DNA of 64,000 bases. Origin: Patella vulgata. Lineage: Eukaryota; Mollusca; Gastropoda; Patellidae. Below the pieces are notes generated by a model. It did not search any database. It was not told the origin of the DNA and was given only the letters and a program-made list of their open reading frames with translations. Below are positions 1 through 12,835 of the stretch, one piece after another. The position numbers and the translations under genes are program-made. Each line of letters begins with the position of its first letter. The first letter of the stretch is position 1. The DNA lies in assembly GCF_932274485.2 (NCBI RefSeq), contig NC_065879.2, positions 63,509,459 through 63,573,458 of the forward strand, read 5' to 3'.

Positions 1-279
1 CCTAACGTTTATTGCAATTTTGTGGTATTGAAATATACCTCTCTAATTCAAATAGATCGATTCACTGATCATTTCATTCATGAGGTCTTTCAAGACAAAT
101 GATATCCACAAGTTAACTATTTTTGAAATGTTTATAACGACAAGGGTACAGCTAGCCAAATTGTTGACATACTTTGTAACATTTTAAAGGCATTCCAGTA
201 CACATTAGCCTATAAAATAAAACCTTCTTAAAGAATGGGCTGGTTGTAATTTTGCCCAGAGAGCGTCACTCAGTAATAA

Positions 280-700
280 TAGAACGGATATACTCCCTGG
301 CTCACTTACCGGGCGGTGTTTTCCCCTTGTCCGTGGCTCACGAATCCCCTTGTTGACCTAGACGTACAGTTCCCCAAACTTTCCGGCGTTTTTCCCCTTG
401 TCAATGGTGCAGGAATGGGCGGGGGGGGGGGCTGTGATGGACAGCGTGTAGTTATTCGGATGGGATAAAAAAAAACTGAGGTCCTGTGCACACGTTGTCC
501 GTGGCTCACTAATCCCCTTGTTGATCTAGGAGGTGGGGGAGGGGGCTGTGATGGGCAGCGTGTAGTTATTCGGATGGGATATAAACTAAGGTCCAGTGCA
601 CACCTTGACGTGCACGTAAAAGAACTCTTGTCGGTTCGAATTCAAATAATAAAGGGGACCGTAATGTCGCTGTTTGGGCCAAATTCCCCCTATAGCATAA
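280..700 (+). mobile_element. SINE family 2 copy with internal tandem duplication
   Basis: Matches the other family-2 copies through GGATGGGA, AGGTCC, GTGCACGTAAAAGAAC and the GGCCAAATTCCCCCTATAGC part. A segment of about 120 bp (GTGATGG-CAGCGTGTAGTT ... CCTTGTTGA) occurs twice, near 430-490 and 545-600. The 3' GTTAAACCCC tail is lost. Confidence 0.6.
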
Positions 701-929
701 TGTATGGTGTATTTACATCTTCATTATATCGATTGATACCGAACAGTTAGGCATTCAACTCCCATTTGATATTTTTTTCTCTTTATTACAGTATTATTTA
801 GGTTTTGCCATAATAATCTATTTTAGTAAGTACATTACAAACATTTGTTAGGAATTTAGCCTCAAATCGAATATGAACTAAAGTTTTACAGATATATTAG
901 CAGAAATACTGTTTTGGGATAATTTTTCG

Positions 930-1100
930 GGCAATGTATTTCAGTAATTTTTCGCGCACAAACATCAGAGAATTATGAATGAGACCATATATCATAGAAA
1001 TATAATTGTGTAATTACATGTAATTAAAAATAATCAACCATCACCGCTTTGTGGAAAATTCGTTTTAGTTAATGATTCATTCATCCAGAAATCCCCCACC
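930..1100 (+). repeat. Dispersed repeat, second copy inverted at 63545-63720
   Basis: Contains TTAAAAATAATCAACCATCA, GCTTTGTGGAAAA-TCGTTTTAGTTA and a C-rich end. The same order is read on the minus strand of 63720 down to 63545, including the homopolymer of C (G on the plus strand). The family is unidentified. Confidence 0.55.
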
Positions 1101-2412
1101 CCCTCCCCCAAGCCTCTTACCTGTTGTTCAATCCGGTTTTGTTGAATCAATTATTGTTGAAATTATTGTTTCCCTAACTCCAGTTATTGCCAACATTTTG
1201 CTTGGAACTCTCTGGATTTGTGTTCCAAGTGTTATAAGCTTTCCAAAAATGTATAGTATGTTTGTTTGGCTGCAGGTCTACTGACATATAAATATATTTG
1301 TACTTTCTTTATGAAACAGTCACATAATTATGATATATACACGTTATATATTCTTTTTCACCTATCACTTGTTGATAAATATATTTGTACTTTTTATGAA
1401 ACAGTCACATATGGTATATACCCTTTATACATTCACAACAGAAATACAAGATAAATCATTTGATATATTTTGTGGATAAATCTCATATATTATAGCACAC
1501 TTCATACGATAGTATGATAGCACATAATAGTAGATTTTGTTTTATCGTTGAATCACTTATATTATAGCACACTTAATATGATAGCACTAACATAATATTG
1601 TAGTAGTGTATATTTTCACATATAATTTGCATATGTATTTAATTAATAAGATTTTTCGTCACCCTGGGCTATAGCTGGTCCTTCAGCCGCAAAGTGAATT
1701 CCGTTTAGTTTTGGTGTTTTTAAGTAATTCATTATCAATATTAATGCAAAATATATGTAAATAGGAGGGACTTGCGGGCGAATTCTGATAATTTGAATGT
1801 GAATTCCGGTGTTTATATGTTTTCAATGTGAATTCCGGTGATTTTCGGTGTGTTTTTTAAAAGGTAATTCATTATTAATATTAATGCAAAATATATATGT
1901 AAATAGGTATAGTCCTTGCGAGCAAATTCCGGTGTTTATAAGTGAATTCCGGTGATTTAATTAGTCTAACCGGTTGTGAAACCCCCTCCAAGCTGTTCTG
2001 GGCCTTGTGTCTGGTTGTGGTTCCACAGTGATATTTAAAAACATCTCATTGTTTTAATTACTTTACAAGATACAAAAGTAACAAACAAAACGTATATTCC
2101 GTCAATATTTCTCCAATGAGCACATGGATAACTTCAGAGATTTTCCAATCCCGTGGATGTGATTAAAGATTCTTTTTCCCGCGTACTGTGTGATTGGATG
2201 ATATATTTCGACGAAAAACATATTCAAACTAATTGATCTATCAAAAATTTGCTTCAAATCCCTCTCAAAACTTTATTTTCGTGGGGAGATACCACAAGCT
2301 ATAAATAAACTGTTATTAGACGCAATGTCTGTCAGCTTAATTCATTGTTGGAAGTTTCATTTTTCAGAATGTATTTTTAATTACTTACTGTCCATTTATC
2401 ATACATATTGAG

Positions 2413-2520
2413 GCCTAAGTAAATTCTTAATTATTGTCTGTCAACTTCTTTTTCCGCCGTTTAATTGCCTAAGTAAATTCTTAATTATTTTCTATCAACT
2501 TCTTTTTCCGCCGTTTAATT
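2413..2520 (+). repeat. Two-copy 54-bp tandem repeat
   Basis: GCCTAAGTAAATTCTTAATT ... TTTTTCCGCCGTTTAATT is repeated head to tail with two or three mismatches, so it is a recent duplication. Confidence 0.7.
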
Positions 2521-3194
2521 GAGTCTTTTGTACGTTGACACCCCTCAATGTTCCCAAAAACAGCCCAAGCATTTGATCAAGAAATAACAACCGCTTCCTC
2601 GGTCAGACTAGCACACAATAAGCTGGCAGACAACAGTCGGGGTGCCAGTTAGTGATACCCTGGCATTTTTTCCCATGGATATTTTTCGGGTAAAATTAGG
2701 TGTCTAAAATTTTATAAGAAATAACCACCGATAAATTCTTTCGGGACAATGTATCTTTAAATGAGTGGAGTACACTAATTAGGACCTTTCGATTATAGCT
2801 ATGGATAATCGAGACTTTGTTAATTATCGTGACAGCGGTAACAATGACAATCGAGGTTACATAGATTTTAAAATAAGGTTTTCTCGGCTGAAATTTTCAG
2901 CACAATCCATTTATATCATCTAGTTTTTAACTATTATAGTCAGCTCTTTATCAAATCTTCCATAATGTATCTCTAAAAATACAAAACAAATGTGTAAAAT
3001 ATCTGAAGTGAGATGTTTTGCAATGTGAAATGCCATTCGTGTCGGCGTAATAGATGTTACTTTTTTATCTGAACTCTCTGTAAACTTGAATCATGACAAT
3101 TAAGAAGAGGGTCTATTTTTCTATTAGGCAAAATCGGTTTAATATTTTTCGAGTTAGTCCCATTTTTGCCCAAACCTGTCCACACTTCCTGTCG

Positions 3195-3275
3195 GCAAAA
3201 CCTCGGCTCCCCGAGGGCGCCGCTGTCAGGGCAAATTACCCCCCATAGGTAGCAAACTGTATAGTGTATGCCTGT
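3195..3275 (+). mobile_element. SINE family 2 fragment
   Basis: GGCGCCGCTGTCAGGGCAAA, then TGTATAGTGTATGCCTGTCT, matches the 3' third of the copy at 38124-38440. Confidence 0.55.
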
Positions 3276-4142
3276 CTTCTTTAACCAGGGGCTAAGCAAG
3301 AGATGCAATGGCGAGCTTTGCGTCATGGTTTTCAGTTTTTGCTCCCGCTCGAAAATGGCAAAAAAAAATCACGCGGTTGCAATGCATTTCACAACATTAT
3401 AATCACCATCATAATGCTTAACCAGTGTCAAACATATACCATGGGTCAGATATGCTACACATCGACTCTAAAATGTTCCACACAGTCCAATATTACCCGG
3501 CGGCACAGGGAGGAGGAGCCCCCCACCCCCTTATAAATATTGTTTTGGGGGGCCCGGACGGGATCTTGTTCCTCGTGCAAACTCCTGGGTCACCACGCCA
3601 CTGTAGGACGTTGAACCCCTTTTCTGAAAACCTTGTGAGCGATAGACACTAAAGTTCTTAACATATTTTTGGGTGTGAAAAATTGCGTTCATGAGAAGAC
3701 GAACCCTTTCGATATTCAGCATATTCTGCGATCTTTCGTTCCTGAGGTATGCTCCTTAATCGAAAACCTTTTGAATGCGACAGAGGCTGATTTAAGACGA
3801 ACCCTACTGATATTCAACGAGTTCATTTTTGGGGCATACCAGACTTGAACTTCTTGGGTTATGGCCCCTACCTTTTGCGCAAAAGGTGAAATATGTGCAA
3901 AGTGTGTATGATTTAAGGGGAACTTAAAATAATATATTAAGACACAAACGCTGTCGGATTTTAGTATGCATCGGACCTTCCGTTCCGGAGATAATAATGC
4001 CCCCTTTTCAAACAACTTTGTGAACGCCAGAGGCTATAGTCTTTAACAGATTGGATTCATGAGAGAACGAACATTTTGATAATCAGCATTCTGCTACTTT
4101 TCGTTCCCGATTTATGCCCCTTGCGTAGCTGAAAACTATGTG

Positions 4143-4143
<1 letters not shown>

Positions 4144-4187
<44 letters not shown>

Positions 4188-4402
4188 AACGTCCACTCGA
4201 CACATAATAGGTCATTTCGGGACTAACATATGGTTCAATTTAATTTCAATAATTCGCTGGCGCATAGGGTTCTTTAGAAGTAGGGGAAACCAGAGGACCC
4301 GAAGAAAACCCACAAGGTTGGACAGGCTACCCTACTCCTTGTCACGTACAGCCGGGGAATCGAAACCACGCCACGCTAACCATTCGGCCATCCACCCCCC
4401 AC
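4144..4402 (-). mobile_element. tRNA-derived SINE, family 1
   Basis: Read on the minus strand it has a tRNA-like head (GGATGGCCGAATGGTTAGC as A box, GTGGTTTCGATTCCCC as B box), a body with TGGTTTCCCCTA, and a (TC)n tail seen here as (GA)n at 4147-4177. No functional tRNA fold is claimed. Confidence 0.75.
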
Positions 4403-4670
4403 TATGGGAAAGCGACAGAGGCTGATTCAGAGGAAACTTAAATATAACTATGTTAAAGATCTGGGATTAATTAATAGATTTTAGTGTACATGTACATATG
4501 ACCTTCTGTCCCGGAGTTATGCCCCCGTAGCCGAAAAGTTTGTGAAGGCAGTAGAGGCTACAGTTTTTAACAGAATATTTTCCAAACTTGGTGTGACACA
4601 TTGCGATCATGAAAGAACGAACCCTGTATTGATATTCAGCATTCCGCGACTACAGATTTTAACATTCTTT

Positions 4671-5261
4671 TTAAAGGAGCTAAATCGCTAATAATTGGGG
4701 CCTAGAAATTGACCCAAATGGGTCGCAACCCATATAATAATGTAATCTAATTGTATATAAACTGATTTACGTTCAATTGTTTCCGTTTTGACTCTAATTT
4801 CAAATCAGTTATGTCCAGCGAAATACGGCATGAGTCTCAACCGAATAACAATTTCTAGCGTCTGGTTATTCCAGTCTATTGCGCATGCTCTCCAGGCGTC
4901 ACCGTTTGACATGAGGTGTGGAATATGTCTAACCTCGTTCTTTCTGGTCACTTATACAAATGACGCTGAAACGCACTATGGTGCACGATTCGTGTACCAA
5001 TGGTAAAATGTTTATTTTGTCTTAAATATTGGATATCAGAAGCCTACCTTTTCCCGGCAAGATCACAACATCAATGTTGATTTGAATTGACAAATAATCC
5101 GTGTTTTCAACGTGTAAGAATTTGGATGATATTGAGTTAGAGACTTGGCTACTTTAAAATAATCACTGACTCATCGTATTATTTAAAACAGACCCCAAGC
5201 ACGTAAAATGAATTTTAAATGGCTGTACAAGACTATGTATATAGAGACTTAGCTACTTTAA
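4671..5261. mobile_element. TTAA-flanked MITE, copy 1 (long form)
   Basis: The left end TTAAAGGAGCTAAATCGCTA pairs with the right end TAGAGACTTAGCTACTTTAA. A second right-type end (TTAGAGACTTGGCTACTTTA) lies inside at about 5137-5157. It is inserted in a tandem array and has no transposase. The small ORF inside is not a gene. Confidence 0.75.
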
Positions 5262-5474
5262 ATTTAGTGCGTTGGATTCATGAGATGACAAACCCTATCG
5301 ATATTCAGTGTTCAACAGCCATCTGTTCCAAAGTAACCCCCCTTTACCGATTACCGCATGGACTTGATCAAGGCTACAGTTTTTCAAATACTTTTTTTTT
5401 AAATTCCAGTTCTCCGCCAGTCTCTCGCAAAATGTGGGCGTATCTTGCATGGCAACCACTTGTGTAATACTTTG

Positions 5475-5930
5475 AAAGCTTTTGAAAAAACCCAACATAT
5501 TTTGCGGGCAGTCACTCTAAAGTGAGACTTCGGCATGGAAAATTCCAAGGGCAATTAAGACCATAATAAACAGGAAATATAGATAGAAATGTTTTAATAT
5601 ACAAATTTATTTTCTTATAGGTTTAATTCTATAATAAGTTTTAAAAACTATGCAATGGTGATTGGATATACAATTAAAATGGTGACCGTTGCCGCGATTT
5701 GACTCGGTATAAATGCCGGTTCTACTCGGTACCCTATTTCAATTAATCACAAAACGTGAGACCTTGCCCTTGGGACTTTGCAAGTGAAATGGTATATAGT
5801 TATATAAAACACAATGCAATGCCAAAAAGACTAAACTGGACCTAAAAGCATTAAGGAAACTGAATAATTTTGTAAAATAAATAACAAATACAACATCAAA
5901 TGAAAGACTTGTATTTAACAAATTAAAAAA
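5475..5930. other. Gene-free stretch
   Basis: AT-rich sequence with no exon or repeat that I could recognise. Confidence 0.5.
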
Positions 5931-5936
5931 AAAAAG

Positions 5937-5939
5937 TGA

Positions 5940-5972
<33 letters not shown>

Positions 5973-6183
5973 ACAAACTAGGTCATTTCGGGACTAAAAC
6001 ATGGTTCAATTTTATTTCAATAATTGGCTTGTGCGTAGGGTTTTTAGCAGTGGGAGGACGGAGGACCCAGAGAAAACCCTGCTTGTCACGTACAACCGGG
6101 GAATTGAAATCACGTCAGTTGACTCAATGACAGACCTTATGATACAGCGCGCACGTGTTAACCATTCGGCCACCCAACCCCCA
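5937..6183 (-). mobile_element. tRNA-derived SINE, family 1
   Basis: Full-length copy in minus orientation: (GA)n at 5939-5963, AGGTCATTTCGGGACTAAAA, CCGGGGAATTGAAATCACG (B box complement) and GTTAACCATTCGGCCACCCA (A box complement). Confidence 0.75.
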
Positions 6184-6629
6184 GAGAGTAATAAAGCCAA
6201 TGAAAAAAAACAAAAAAATTGTCAAACAAATAGATGCGTAACTGATGAATTTTTCCCGGGTCAAGGGAACCAAGCCAAAGCGGCTACCAAGTCAAACCGT
6301 CACACTGTAATAAAAGCCATCACAAATTATACTGGATTCATTAATTATACAGTAACATAATATAAATACCTAAATAAAAAGCAATCAACATTTAAACAGT
6401 AAATCAACAAACAGTAATTGGCTAAAAAACATTTCAAAACTATCAAAACGTGGGTAAATTATATTTTGGGTTCAAATTTGTATATATTTTTTTCTACATT
6501 TCGTAGCTTAACAATCTTTTTAAAAAAAATTTAAAATCTAGGTTTGTTCATTTGCCATGGCGACTTAACATGGCCTAATACTAAGATATGTAATAGCTTG
6601 TGGGGCAGGAGCAGGGACATTTGCTTTAG

Positions 6630-6950
6630 TTGTATTTTTCGAGCATTACGAGTGCTGTGTTAGTGTTAGATAGTTTGTGTAGAGTGTAGATATTTGTCAG
6701 AGTTTTGGTATATTGTGTTCGGATATTAAGATATTTTATGTTAAGAGTGATAGTATTTAAGATTTTTTGAGTTAGCTTGTTTATATTAAAGATATTTTAT
6801 GCAAACAGTGTTAATATTTAAAATATTTGGTGTTCAGAGTGTTTATATTTAAAATATTTGGTGTTTAGGGTGTTGGTGTAGAAGATATTTCGTGTTAAAA
6901 GACTATCATATTTTGTGTTAAGAGGGTTTATTGTTTAAGCCAATGCCAAA
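6630..6950 (+). repeat. Degenerate minisatellite, ~35-45 bp units
   Basis: Repeats of AAGATATTT-(A/G)TGTT-A-AGTGTT-TATTTA, roughly seven units, strongly T-rich on this strand. Confidence 0.55.
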
Positions 6951-7069
6951 AAATCAATAGACATCTTCGTCTCATGTATATAAATACTGTGTATAAATAT
7001 TTTATGTCAATATGATGTTAACTTGTCTCAAGTATATAAATACTACCTATAAATGATAGTCAATCGATG

Positions 7070-7935
7070 GACCCGTTTACATTACAATTTTTAAGGGTCA
7101 AACATAAGCGTGCCGTACTGGGTACCGTGCCAATTTTGCCTACTGAAGTGAGGTGGTCTCGGCACGGTTAAATCTTCGTAGAGTAAACGCTATCCTATCG
7201 AAAAACGGTTCTCAGTACGAATTACTGCGCATGCGCCAAATAATTCTTGACCTTTTTTTTACGCAATCTGATTAAAATACAGATCTATATTTCGTTTCGT
7301 TTTTTTTATACTTTCTATGGCCTACACTACATGAAGATCTGACAAGTTATAGCGATAGGTCACGTCAGGGGTCAAAAGACCGACTTGTAACCCTATGACG
7401 CCAGACATTTGATTAACCAATCAGCATTGATGTTACTAGTGGATTACCCACAGTTCCGTGAAAAACACGCCTAAAGCTCGCCGTAACAGACCGTTTCATT
7501 GGTTTATCCCTGACACCATTCAGAACACGAGTTAAATCACAGAGTAAAAATATTTTTACTCTGTGGTTAAATAACAACTCTTCCAGATCCAAGTGTAGTA
7601 AAGACAAGTAAAACGAAATTTTGAACTATAAAAACGAAATAGGATCTGTGTTTTAACCAGATTGTTTTTTACGCGAACCTTGACAGGTTTATCATCAGTT
7701 CAGTCAAAATGGCTGCCTAAACTAAATCAACCGCCATAATTGTTTTCATTCGCGTAATTTGCATAGGGTCTGAAACTAACTTATCTGTGAAGAGTTCCAC
7801 ATTTAGCGTGCCTGGCAAGGTTCCGAGACCGGTTATTTCAGAGTAATAACGGGTCAATTTCTTAAAATTTATCGCGGCCTGGTACCGTGCCGAGAACGGC
7901 AGGCTTATCGCGGCCAAGCGCAAACGGGACTGATG
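7070..7935. mobile_element. Fold-back type element with internal inverted repeat
   Basis: Outer ends CCCGTTTACATT and the complement of GCGCAAACGGG match over the first 7-9 bases. Inside, CAATCTGATTAAAATACAGA-TC...ATTTCGTTT (7260-7305) is inverted at 7620-7672. The same inner arm occurs once more at 46160-46205. GTACCGTGCC occurs near both ends. No transposase is seen. Confidence 0.45.
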
Positions 7936-8194
7936 TTTACTAATACTTGTGTCAGTATCAGGTTAATATTTCAAATAATATAGATCGCGGTCATTCAGTT
8001 ATCAAATACAAAGCGTTTTGTTTTTCTTCTCCTTGAGGGCGATGCTATTTGAAAAAGCCTGGGGTTCGCCAATTCAAGTACAATCGATATGCAAATTGGC
8101 ATGTTTGTTTCTTGGACAATTGAGGACGACTTGGCCATTTTTGATATGCGATGAGCCCAAGCTTGATTCCTGGTCCATAGTATACGTTCTTATA

Positions 8195-8800
8195 GCTACG
8201 AGAACGTAGCTAAAAACGTTGAGATATACTGATGTTTGTTTTAGCTACGATTGGATGCCTTTAGTTCCAAGTGGCAAACTCAATTTCTTTATTAATGCAT
8301 GTAACATCTTTAAAATAAGATAAGTTTATGCTATTATGATTAATTAAACTTACAGAGGCCAATATTCGCGTTTAAATTAATGAAGCGTTGTTTTTGTCTG
8401 ACATTCACCGCCCTCGAAATCCATTCATAGTTACAGTGCTTTAGATTGCCCTTTTGATTGGCTTTTATAAAAGCCTTATATTTAGCCCCGCCTTCATGAT
8501 GACAGCGTATCGTTTAAAAAAATGGCGGTCTTAGTAATGGCTTAACGCCTCGATTTTAAAAACGACGATTTGTACCCATTTCAGGTAGGATTATATGATT
8601 AATTGTAGTTGGGTGTGACAGAAATATTATTAATAACAATAATCAATCGTTGTTTTGATTAAAAATATTGTCAATTTTGTTTACAAATGCCGGGTGCGAA
8701 TCGCCCCCGCATGTGCTACGTTGAAGTTAATAGCATCAACTCCTATCTCGAAACACTGAGGGTTGAGAGATAAGATTTGTTATCTAACGTTCTCACTGTT
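8195..8800 (+). mobile_element. Dispersed MITE-like element, copy A
   Basis: Shares its whole length with 32865-33395 in inverted orientation (GGCTTAACGCCTCGATTTTA, GTTCCAAGTGGCAAACTC, GAGGGTTGAGAGATAAGA). Ends read GAGAACGTAGCTAAAAACG and the complement of TTGTTATCTAACGTTCTC, a loose TIR. Confidence 0.6.
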
Positions 8801-8945
8801 TGAGATTTACAATCTAAATTTTGTGAAAATTGGTCAAGAACTCAACTTCCTTTAACCAAATAAGCCAGGGAAAGTAACTCTGGGAGTACATTTTTTGAAA
8901 ATACTCTAAATCGAATAACTTTTGCTCCCTTTATTTTACTTCCAG

Positions 8946-9111
8946 GGCCCTTATTCACGAAAACTTAAACTAAGATACAATCGAAATTTTAAGAAATATT
9001 GCAATTCGATTGGCTGACCAGTAAAATCAATTTGCATATATCCAATGAAGTTGCAGTATTTCTTAAAATTTCGGTTGTAACTTAGTTTAAGTTTTCGTGA
9101 ATAAGGGCCCA
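8946..9111. mobile_element. Short palindromic MITE
   Basis: Arms of about 60 bp, starting GGGCCCTTATTCACGAAAAC and ending with its complement, separated by about 45 bp. Very few mismatches between the arms, so it is young or conserved as a hairpin. Confidence 0.8.
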
Positions 9112-12100
9112 GCTATAAATACATTTTATTAAGAGGCAACTTTTTAATTGGCTCTGAGAATTATTTTATTATATCTTTATTATGAAGTGAACAATTTGAA
9201 AAAAAAAATAATCTTTTAAGTGATTACATATAGTTACAATACATGTAGTTGAAAATAAAATTTAAATTAAAAGTAACATAATCTTTGGGTAACTTCTTGG
9301 CAGGCTTATAGGAAACAACTCATCAGGTTATAGTCCTTGCCTATTCTTCACATTTAATTGTAATATTTAAATATAAAAAATTGACAAATAAAATAAAAAA
9401 GAGGAAATAATATCAAATTTAAAATGTTTATTATGGTGTCATTACACAAGTACGCTTCACTATATACACCTATGTTATAGTGAGGCTATTGTATATCACT
9501 ATTACTAGGCCTTCACTATAGCACAGATGTTGGATCTCTGTTACATCCATGTTATATAGTAACATCTTTATATTATACACAATGGTTCGCATACAACAAT
9601 TGTTATAGTGAGACAATTTCTAAACAAGGGCTTCACTATGAGCTATTGATGCATCCAATATGTGTAAATTGTGAAATTTAATCATAAATATATATATATG
9701 CAATCATACACAATAAATAAAATAATATTTAATTATTAATATCAATAGTTCATTCTATTGCGCCGGATATTTGTTCTGGGCGAGTTTACCTAACATTTGT
9801 GGTCTGAATATCTCTGCCTCACTTTTAAATGCATTCACTATAGTGTAGAGCAATAATATTGTTGTGAGAGCCAGTCCAATTAAAGACAGAAGCTAGATTG
9901 CCACATACATCTCAAAGAATAAACATAGACACACGCTTGTCAAGGTTCCCTAATACGTCCACCTGCAGCAAAGTCGTTCATGATAGCTATAAAATGATTG
10001 ATATCAAATCCTGCAGGATCAGTTTTAAAAAAAAAAAAAAAATATATCCATTAAGGATTCTTTCACAAAATTTTAAAATCAAAATGTGAATGTACAGGAT
10101 GTGAAGATTAGGATGAAAAAGGTATGTCAGGCTATACATGTATATTGTTCACAAGATATTGTGGACAGACAAGTCGACGAGGGACAGATGTGACAACAAT
10201 ATACTGTAGGTCCACATTATATACAAGAACAAAGTGAGTAACTAAATTAGTCTACTAGTATACAAAGAACTTTCTGGCGTAAGTATTCCGCTGCATATAT
10301 TTTGGCGTGTATTTTTATTTTCTAAGAAGAGCCACAAGAAATCAATCAAAATGGAACTAGTTAAACCCTAAACCCTGTGAACGAATTTCGGAGCAGCAGT
10401 AATATCTGACACCCAGATTCATGGATGGGCTCATAATATGAGTTCAGGTTATGAATTTGGGAACATTGATCCACTCCTTATCTGACCAGGCCTCGCTTTT
10501 CTATTATGTTAAATTCATAGAATTTTTTTAAAAAAATGTTCAAAAATCACAACTCACTAAACACACAACCAAGGTAACAAATAAATATACAAACAGCAAT
10601 AACACATGATTTAGTATACATGTACTAAATTCAAATTTTCATAAAAGGTACATAAATGTACCGGTAACTTACAAATATACTTTTGTAACCATTCCACAAC
10701 TATAATGTTTCTAAAACTTGTTTCTAATGAACAGCTGTACCCCTTTAAACAATGTTGGTAAAATAAATTGAGTATTTTTATGTTAATATCAGAGAAGAGG
10801 CATATTTTATTTTAAAAAATAATAAATAAACAAACCGCTTATACGTATATGGATTAAAAAGTATGCAAATAATTGCACGTAATTTGCATAACATTTGTTG
10901 TAAAATGGGTAGATTTATCATTAACAATGATGGGTCTGTCGGTAAAATTGATAGCATGGCTCTCAAAGGGCTAAATGCTTTCTATTCTGAGGTTATATGG
11001 TTGTACTTGCTGTATGTTAAGCATTTCAGCTCTATATCAACAGTCCTTAATACTTTTATTTTAAATGTCTCATTGGAAATCAGATTACAAAATTAGACAA
11101 CACTAAAAATACATGTAGTCATATTTGCAAAAATAATTCTTGCCGTAAAAACCTTAAATTGGGAAAATAGCTATATATATATATATATCTATAGCCAATT
11201 GCAGCTGCAGTGGGACATTAACATAGAAATTAACTCAAACTTTATTACAAAGAAACTGGTTTGTAGTTTCATGATAAATAAATGGTAAATAAACCAAAAG
11301 GGCTAACAATAAGATTAAAAAAAAGTTGACTGGAACTATTACTATCTGCCATAGGTAAGTAATAATACCTACTAATCCATCTCCATTGTGCTTTGGTACC
11401 AGTTCCAAACCCTTCTCAAAAATTTTAAGCCAAAACCAGTTTCAGACTGGTATGATCTGATATATCAGAAATTTGTCTGGTTTGCTTTCCATAAATTCAC
11501 TCCAAATAACAAAATAAATAGAATAACAAAAGAGACCCATAATTGAGATCCAGCTCTGGTCCCAAACTCTGATTTGGTGTTAAGAAAGTCATCAGTCTGA
11601 ATATAAATTAAAGTTTTCTAGTTAAAAATAAGGGCACACATGCAATTTCAATGTTTCATTAGCCCCAAAACTTGGCTGTACTAGAGATATCTACCCTCTA
11701 CCAAATAGCTCTGGTTTCTGAAATCAAAGCTGAACTTATCACTCTATTTCCATAGCTATAGGTAGGTATTGGTGGTCTGGTAGCTGGTTATGAATATCAC
11801 TCACCATATACAGCTAACAAAATTCATAGTACTCTACTAAAATTTTAACTGTATTAATTATTCATTTCTGAAGTGTGTGTATGTGTTGTGGTGGGGGGGG
11901 GGCATGAAACCATTCAGTTTGAATCAATAATAATTGTTTGACAAATCAATTGTCTTCATAAATTAAAGGGGAAGTCTCCATCATTTCCTCAATAGCCCTA
12001 ATTACACAGTCTTGACTGTTCCAGCCAAAATTCTCCACTTTGTGTATAAAAGTTACCATATACATGTACACAACAAAGGCCATCATATGCCGATCAGTTG

Positions 12101-12470
12101 CCAAGATAATTTGGGCTGGAATGATCTGGACTAAATGAATTCTGATTCGGTTTTAAGCTCTGACTAGTTCCTTGGCTTTGGTCTGTGGATACAGAATGAG
12201 GTACCACTAGGCTTAAAGTGACATAACTGTAGGAAACAGGTCACATTAGATTTTTTTTTATTTGCTATCAATACTTTTGCTTTATTGGGTTCTGTATATT
12301 TCATCTTGGATTTCAGCATCCTACATTATACATCCATATAATAAATTAGATTTCAACCCTTGACTAGAAAATAAATTACTTATCACTGGTGGAATTGAAA
12401 ATGTACATAGATAAGGATCGGCTCTGATCCACTACAATCAACCACAGACTTAAAGAAGGATGCATAGGAA
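9112..12470. other. Gene-free AT-rich stretch downstream of the MBOAT gene
   Basis: No exon recognised. It may contain part of the MBOAT 3' untranslated region towards its right side. It contains only simple AT tracts, an (AT)n at about 11171-11189 and a G-run near 11891. Confidence 0.5.
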
Positions 12471-12475
12471 TCCAT

Positions 12476-12835
12476 AAAACAGTTCATATCAGGACCATTC
12501 ACTAAAATCTACAGGGGAAACAGTTCATATCATTACCATTCACTAAAATTTACAGGGGAAACAATTCATATTAGGACAATTCGATAAAATCTATAGGGGG
12601 AAAACAGTTCATATCAGAACCATTCATTAAATTTCCAGAAGAAACAGTTCATATTCACTAACATCTATAGGGGGGAAAGTTCATATCAGCACCATTCACT
12701 AAAATCTACAAAGGAAAAAGTTCATATCAGGACCATGCACTAAAAGTTATAGGGGAAACAGTTCATACAAGGACCATGCACTAAAAACTATAGAGGAAAT
12801 AGTTCATATCAAAACCATAAAAACAAAGAATTCAC
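12476..12835 (+). repeat. Minisatellite, ~38-45 bp unit, about nine copies
   Basis: Unit reads AAACAGTTCATATCAGGACC then ATTCACTAAAATCTACAGGGG, with drift from unit to unit. It lies about 300-650 bp downstream of the MBOAT stop codon, so probably just past or inside its 3' untranslated region. Confidence 0.75.

Larger units (their letters stand above)
700..3190. other. Gene-free AT-rich stretch with small duplications
   Basis: No exon with family resemblance is seen on either strand. It holds a dispersed repeat at about 930-1100, a diverged duplication at 1725-1945 (TAATTCATTAT-AATATTAATGC units), a 54-bp tandem pair at 2413-2520 (GCCTAAGTAAATTCTTAATT), and a fragment of the CATTATG MITE family at 2880-2985. 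Confidence 0.6.
3600..5470 (+). repeat. Diverged tandem array split by a SINE and a MITE
   Basis: Units of about 160-180 bp carry TTCATGAGA-GACGAACCCT, GATATTCAGCATTC and TATGCCCC. Units are seen near 3640-4130, 4410-4665 and 5265-5400. Blocks between them are a family-1 SINE (4144-4402) and a TTAA-flanked MITE (4671-5261), both clearly inserted into the array. Confidence 0.6.

Noticed and set aside
4788-5006. 72-residue ORF, with a partial parallel at 33753-33938
   Set aside because: Lies inside the TTAA-flanked MITE; the frame is not kept between copies.
12476-12835. CRISPR-like array
   Set aside because: Units are contiguous and drift, with no separate spacers; eukaryotic minisatellite.
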